Source: Microcebus murinus | Taxonomy: Eukaryota > Chordata > Mammalia > Primates > Cheirogaleidae | Direction: 5' to 3' | Length of the DNA: 64,000 nt | Assembly: GCF_040939455.1 (NCBI RefSeq) | Contig: NC_134136.1 | Coordinates: forward strand, 73,794,001-73,858,000 | Shown here: piece by piece, positions 59,132 through 64,000 of the stretch | Numbering within the stretch: position 1 is the first letter of the stretch | How the letters are laid out: each line of letters opens with the position of its first letter | Translations under genes and position numbers: made by a program | The notes under the pieces: model-generated | Seen by the model: the letters and a program-made list of their open reading frames with translations, nothing else | Databases searched by the model: none | Told to the model about the DNA's origin: nothing

Positions 59132-59616
59132 GCTGAATAGTACTCCATGGTATACATATACCACATTTTATTAATCCAATCATGTATTGATGGGCACTTT
59201 GGTTGTTTCCACATCTTTTCAATTGTGAATTGTGCTGCTAGAAACATTCGAGTGCAGATGTCTTTTTTTTTAGAGTGTCTTTTGTTCTTTTGGGTAGATG
59301 CCCAGTAATGGGATGACTGGATCAAATGGTAGATCTACTTGAATCACTTTAAGGTATCTCCATATTGCTTTACACAGAGGTTGAACTAGTTTGCAGTCCC
59401 ACCAGCAATGTAGGAGTGTTCCTATCTCTCCACATCCTCACCAATGTTTGTTGTTTTGGGACTTGTTAATAAATGTCATTCTCACTGGAGATATGTGATA
59501 TCTCATTGTAGTTTTGATTTGCATTTCCCTGATGATTAGAGATGTTGAGCATTTTTTCATATGTTTATTGGCCATTATTCTGTCTTGTTTTGGAAATTTT
59601 CTGTTCATGTCCTTTA
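59132..59616 (-). mobile_element. Old internal L1 ORF2 fragment
   Basis: The plus strand from 'agctgaatagtactccatgg' to 'aattttctgttcatgtcctt' follows the ORF2 C-terminal region of L1-D (about 38760-39240). It is more diverged and lacks both the 3'UTR and anything upstream. An open stretch (59325-59132) still reads '[20 protein letters not shown]'. Confidence 0.85.
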
Positions 59617-61780
59617 AGGCTGGAATTTCTTACCCTGCCTTCTTGCTGACCTCACTCAAAGTTCCCCATGTGCATTTTTTAATTAATTTTTTTCCTTGAT
59701 AGATTTTGGTAATGTGCACTTAAATGTTTGATAGATTTTGCCAAGTACCTTTTAAAACTGTTGTATGATTTTACATTTCAGTCCATTCTATAACAGAGTA
59801 GTTCCTAGTCCTTCAGACCATAATCACTACTGTGAATTATGAAAGCTTATATTTGACTCTCTGATAACTAAAACATGATTTCTGATTTTGTTTCATTGAT
59901 TATTGGAATTATTTTGCTCATATGATTGTAATGAAAATTTTAGATCCCTTTTTTTTGTATTATTGATGCATTAATTTTTTAAAAATTTCCTCTCCAAACA
60001 TCTTAGATAGATGTTGACCATATATCAACTTTCCATTTCTTCATTATATTAACCCTTGAAATAATGATGTTTCCTATATCATTCAAATCACTGTCATTTC
60101 CTGGTCAAATAAGAGTTGTAATTCTCTTCTCAATGTTGTATATTGGAGTGCAGTGTTGATTATTCATGTAGCATCCACTACCTCCTTTTTTTATAATCAC
60201 CCTGCAGTGCAGGGATTAATCTCCACCCCACATACTTTCCAGTGTCAAGACTTATAATGCCAAAATGCAGCTAGAGGATATGAAGAGATTTATTGATGAT
60301 ATAATGAAGCTTTCTAGAGAGAGCAGAGTGGCTCACAAACAGGTCAAAAATGCCTTGAGAGAGCCAGCAGGGGTGACTGGCTTTAGCTCTTATTGTGGTT
60401 TGGGGGAAAGGGTATTGTGAATATTTCTGTAGAGTGCGCCAGGCTTGAAAGGTTTGAACTTCCTATTGGTGCCAAAGGAGGTAGCACCTAGACTTTCTTA
60501 TTTACTTGGCCAGTTGGTGTATGATAGAAGAAAAGAGGGGAGTAGAGTTTAAAGCTTGCTAGCAAACATTTAAGATGCAGTCATATTTTTTATTATAATC
60601 TTCCTAGCATATTATGCTGTCTATTTAGATATCCAGCCCTCCTATGATTATAGTTCCTGTTCCTCAGATGAAGCATACCCTAACCTCATCTCCAGAAGTG
60701 GGTGTGATCAGTCTAAAGCAATGTTATTTCTTTGTCAGTGAAGAGTATAGAAATAAGGCATATATCAATCAGCATATAAAATACCCCTATATAAGTGATA
60801 AGTTCTCTTGCTTTGTACATTGCCACGTGCATAGTGAGGTCTGAGCGTACTAGAGCCATCCCACCTCCAGCTTGAAATTCAAGAGAATAACAAGAAACAG
60901 AATTGGAATCTTGCTGGTACCATGTCTGATTACTCTCATACTTCACTACACTTTTAGCCATTTGAGCCAGGCAATTGCCTATCTTTGTTTATACTAACTA
61001 TAATATGATTTTCTGTCAATTAAACTCAAAACAAAAGAAAACTCACTCTGATACACATCCTTTTATCTTCTGCCAGGAAGAATTACTAGTAAAAGATCTT
61101 ATTGAATGCTATGCTTTTAGAAGAATGACATTGTCCCTAATGTATAGATAGATTAATCTCCTTTCCTTAACTAATCTTTTTATTGCCAGTTTCATGATCT
61201 GTTCTAGATTCTACTATACATATATTTATTTTCCTGTCTCAATTTAATAATTTAATCTGTTTCATAATGATATCACTTTGTTTTCTCTAATTTTATCTTT
61301 ACCTAATGATTTCCTCTAGACCTGAGGCATTCTTTTTTAGGACAGGAAGTGATCACCATTTACACCATATTTCCTGAACTGCTTGTTTTGAATAATGTAA
61401 ATTGTTACATTGTCATTTTTCATTCAGGAAATACATTGTAGGAATTGGTTCCTTCCTGCCAGATTTTGAGGCCATTCAGGAATAGGCTGGGGAAGTATAT
61501 TAAGAAAATTCAATTTGATAATTGTCTTTGGTATATTGTATTCTTTTTCTGATACTTGTCTTCATCATTTCACCTTTTGTCCACTCCATAAACTTCTTGG
61601 CTTCCAATGTCTAAAATTATTCTTAGGAGCACTCAATTTTATATATTGTATTACTTTCACTCATCATAAATGTGGCTTTTGGCTTGTTCATTTTGCTAAA
61701 ATGTCAATGCCCAAATTCTATAGGAAGGAAAAGGGATATTATAAGGTAACTTTAAGAAATAACATTACTGAAAAAATTCT
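59617..61780. other. Non-repetitive DNA between divergent L1 promoters
   Basis: No gene or named repeat is recognised. The 5' ends of L1-E2 (minus) and L1-F (plus) face away from each other across 58841-61780. Confidence 0.4.
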
Positions 61781-63252
61781 CCGGGAGTGGATCAAGATGG
61801 CGGATGAGAAACATCGCCAGACAGAGTGTCTCTGCAGAAAAGACAGATTCTAGCAGAAATTAGAAAAAAAGAAGCAAGAAGACCAGAAGAAGATACAGTG
61901 GACGAGGGCCGGAAGGAGGGGTACCTGAGACCTCGGGAGACTCCACGGGAGGCGGCTGTGGAGGAGAACTGGAAGCTGAGACCGCCGGAGCAGCCGGAGA
62001 ACAGCGGCAAGGGTAGGTGGATTTACTTTTCCCCTCCCCTGCATTTGGGACTGCTAGTGGGCTCCCCAGCGAGTGGAGAGACCTGCGGACACCAGCCCAG
62101 GGACGGCCACCGCCAGCAGGTGGTGAGCCTATAGCGGACGCGGCAACAGGCTCCCAACTCCCTCCCGGAACCTCTGTGTGCACAGACCCCAGCCGCGCGG
62201 CAGGCACCATATTGCCTCCTCCTCCCCTCCGTCGACCCTACCCGCAGCTGCCCAGAGAGACAATATACCCACCAGCCTGAGGCACTTCCAGAGAATGGGA
62301 CCTTCCCTTTGGGGATGCCACAGCTGACTAAGGGGAACTCAGTCTGGGAGCTTCCTACCCAACAGCCCTCCCAGGTGCTGCTGGCACGGTGTTCCCAGGA
62401 GAACGATACAGACTCAGAGGCTAAGAGACACAGACCCAGCTTGGGCTACATGTGGGTGAATTGGGACTGGAACGCCTCTCCATGGTGGGGATACAGTTTG
62501 AACTCTGGGACCCAGAGGTCGGACCTGCAGACCAGATCCCCTGCACTGAGGTCTCGCATTGCCTGGGGCACAGAAGAGATATATGTGAACAGCCTACTGA
62601 GGTGTGTGTCTCTTCAGGGGCAGATCAGCGTCCTAGAGGGCAACCTTCCTCCAAAAAGGAGGCCGTGCGCCCAGCCCATGTGGCCTTCTTGCGCAAGGAA
62701 CCTCCCCGCTGGCATCAAAGTCTGGGGAAGCCTGGTGGGGTGTGGTCTGGCCTGCTGGCAGAGGCCCAGGAGTAGCTGCGGAATTGGGGAGGGTGGAAAG
62801 AATTGAGGCCCGCTCCAGACTGGGGGTATGAGACAGCCCCACCGCCACACGCAGACTCTCTGGCTGAGCTGGACCATTCCAGCCCCGCCCTGACAGCTTT
62901 TCCTGGAAGCAGAGAACAGAACTTTGACCACTGCTAATGCCATTGGTGGTGCCTGAGGGCAGGCTTACCCAACTCAGCTCTGCCCAGAACAAGAGCTGAT
63001 AACAGGAAACAAAATCAACAGCATAGCTTGTTCCTCCAAGAAAGCACCACCTACTGACAGGGAGAGAATCCGGCACAGCCTTTTCAGGGCACCCACTGAC
63101 TCATTATACAAGGAGTGGTCGAATATCACCCACAGACACCACCTAACGGCTCAGAAACTAAACAAAGTGTGTGAATACCCAAACAAAAACCTAAAGGAAA
63201 GAAACAACAACTGATTGACATGGGAAGAAATCAGCGAAGGAACTCAGGAAAT
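61781..63252 (+). promoter_or_regulatory. L1-F 5'UTR with intact YY1-type site
   Basis: CAAGATGGCGG at 61793-61803, about 12 bp from the apparent 5' end. The rest is colinear with the L1-B 5'UTR read in sense, including the segment with 'gagctgataacagg' and the 'tgtgtgaatacccaaac' stretch before ORF1. Confidence 0.78.
61860..62210 (-). CDS. ORF0-like antisense ORF in L1-F (frameshifted relative to others)
   Basis: ATG in 'gcaatATGgtg', starting MVPAARLGSVHTEVPGG like the other copies. It stays colinear for about 60 codons, then an indel after 'GEGK' changes frame and it ends at 116 codons. The start and first half are conserved; the second half is not. Confidence 0.25.
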   Translation of the reverse strand: MVPAARLGSVHTEVPGGSWEPVAASAIGSPPAGGGRPWAGVRRSLHSLGSPLAVPNAGEGKSKSTYPCRCSPAAPAVSASSSPPQPPPVESPEVSGTPPSGPRPLYLLLVFLLLFF

Positions 63253-64000
63253 ATGAAGAACCAAACGGAAAACACACCCCCAAAGAGGAGCACCAGCCCC
63301 CTAGAAATGGACACCAGCCCAAATCACGCAACCAAAATGACAGAAGAGGAATTTCGTATGTGGATCATGAGAACACTCACCGACCAGCAACAACAACTCG
63401 ATAACTAACACAAAGAAACCACAAAAAGCCTCCAGGACCTAGAACAAAGTTCACTAAAGAAATAGACAAAACGAAGTAAAGTTTAAAAGAACTCCTGGAA
63501 ATGAAGAATCAATTCAGGGAACTACAAAATACAGTGGAAAGTCTCAAGAACAGGGTAGATCAAACAGAAGAAAGAATCTCAGAGCTTGAAGATAATATCC
63601 TCCAACTAAATAAAACCATCACAGAGATAGAGCAGAGAAACAAGAGAAAAGAGCAAAGCCTACAAGAGATGTGGGATAATGTGAAGAAGCCTAATGTGAG
63701 GGTCATAAGATTACCAGAAGGGGAAGAATACAACACTGAAGGGTTGGACAAGCTATTTGAAGATATAATAGAGGAAAATTTCCAAGGCCTTGCTCAAAAT
63801 CTCAATATACAGGTTGAAGAAGGTCAGAGGACCTCTGGGAGATTCAGTGCAAACATGAAGATCACGATATGCAGTCATCAGGCTGACCAAAATATCACCT
63901 AAAGAGGCCCTTCTAAGAGTTGTAAGATGAAAGAAGCAAGTGATATACAAGGGAAAGCCAATTCGAATAACACCAGACTTCTCTAATGAGACTTTACAAG
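63253..64000 (+). pseudogene. L1-F ORF1, broken and cut by the window end
   Basis: The ATG at 63253 begins MKNQTENTPPKRS, with an in-frame ATG 11 codons upstream at 63220. A nonsense change gives a stop after 'QQQLDN' at 63406-63408, where siblings read NQHKETT, and a frameshift follows. The coiled coil and 'KKPNVRVI' are open in 63501-63902. Another shift precedes 63900, and the C-terminal domain then runs to the window edge. Confidence 0.88.

Larger units (their letters stand above)
61781..64000 (+). mobile_element. L1-F, 5' part of an L1 running off the window
   Basis: The 5' end 'gggagtggatcaagatggcg' is followed by the B/D/E-type 5'UTR in plus orientation and ORF1. The window ends in the ORF1 C-terminal domain, so completeness and ORF2 cannot be judged. 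It is more diverged from L1-D/E than they are from each other. Confidence 0.92.

Overview
The window is repeat-dominated, AT-rich mammalian nuclear DNA. It comes almost certainly from a strepsirrhine primate, probably a Malagasy lemur. The evidence is two dimeric Alu elements carrying strepsirrhine-type body sequence ('gtgccgtggcgtcagcct'; the younger also has a 'ttggccaattaatttcttt' linker) plus several L1 retrotransposons of one lineage with a distinctive 3' end. The species call is from memory of repeat sequence, not from a search. I see no host protein-coding exon, tRNA, rRNA or CRISPR array. All recognisable long coding sequence is L1 ORF1/ORF2, and every L1 ORF2 seen here is disabled.

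Layout. 1-1.9 kb: non-repetitive DNA with two minus-strand Alus, each with clear target-site duplications (TSDs). 1.9-15.7 kb: a nested minus-strand L1 complex. An older L1 3' part (L1-A) is followed by a nearly full-length younger L1 (L1-B), then the 5' part of an older L1 (L1-C) with a very long composite 5'UTR containing five ~290-bp tandem units. 15.7-20.0 kb: non-repetitive DNA with one MIR. 20.0-30.2 kb: a mosaic of much older L1 pieces in both orientations, including a 5.6-kb plus-strand copy that lacks its 3' end. 30.2-38.4 kb: ancient MIR, other old repeats, a foldback repeat, simple repeats and one free Alu monomer. 38.4-44.9 kb: full-length minus-strand L1-D. 45-51.5 kb: L2, simple repeats, old L1-like remnants and non-repetitive DNA. 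51.6-58.8 kb: L1-E, a full-length L1 followed by a second L1 3' end, the pair bounded by one 17-bp TSD. 59.1-59.6 kb: old L1 fragment. 61.8-64 kb: plus-strand L1-F, cut by the window edge.

Most interesting signals. (1) L1-D and L1-E share two ORF2-disrupting changes between the endonuclease and reverse transcriptase domains despite being separate insertions. L1-B and L1-D share a third, a Trp-to-stop. This suggests copying from defective masters helped in trans, or gene conversion. (2) An ATG-initiated antisense ORF near the L1 5' end has its start codon kept in all five copies with a 5'UTR, and is colinear at 118 codons in three. It is an ORF0-like candidate. (3) The single TSD around the tandem L1-E pair implies a 3' transduction of one L1 3' end by another L1. 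(4) L1-B seems to have inserted with loss of about 1.6 kb of target and no TSD. (5) L1-C has two stacked 5'UTRs and ~290-bp internal tandem repeats.
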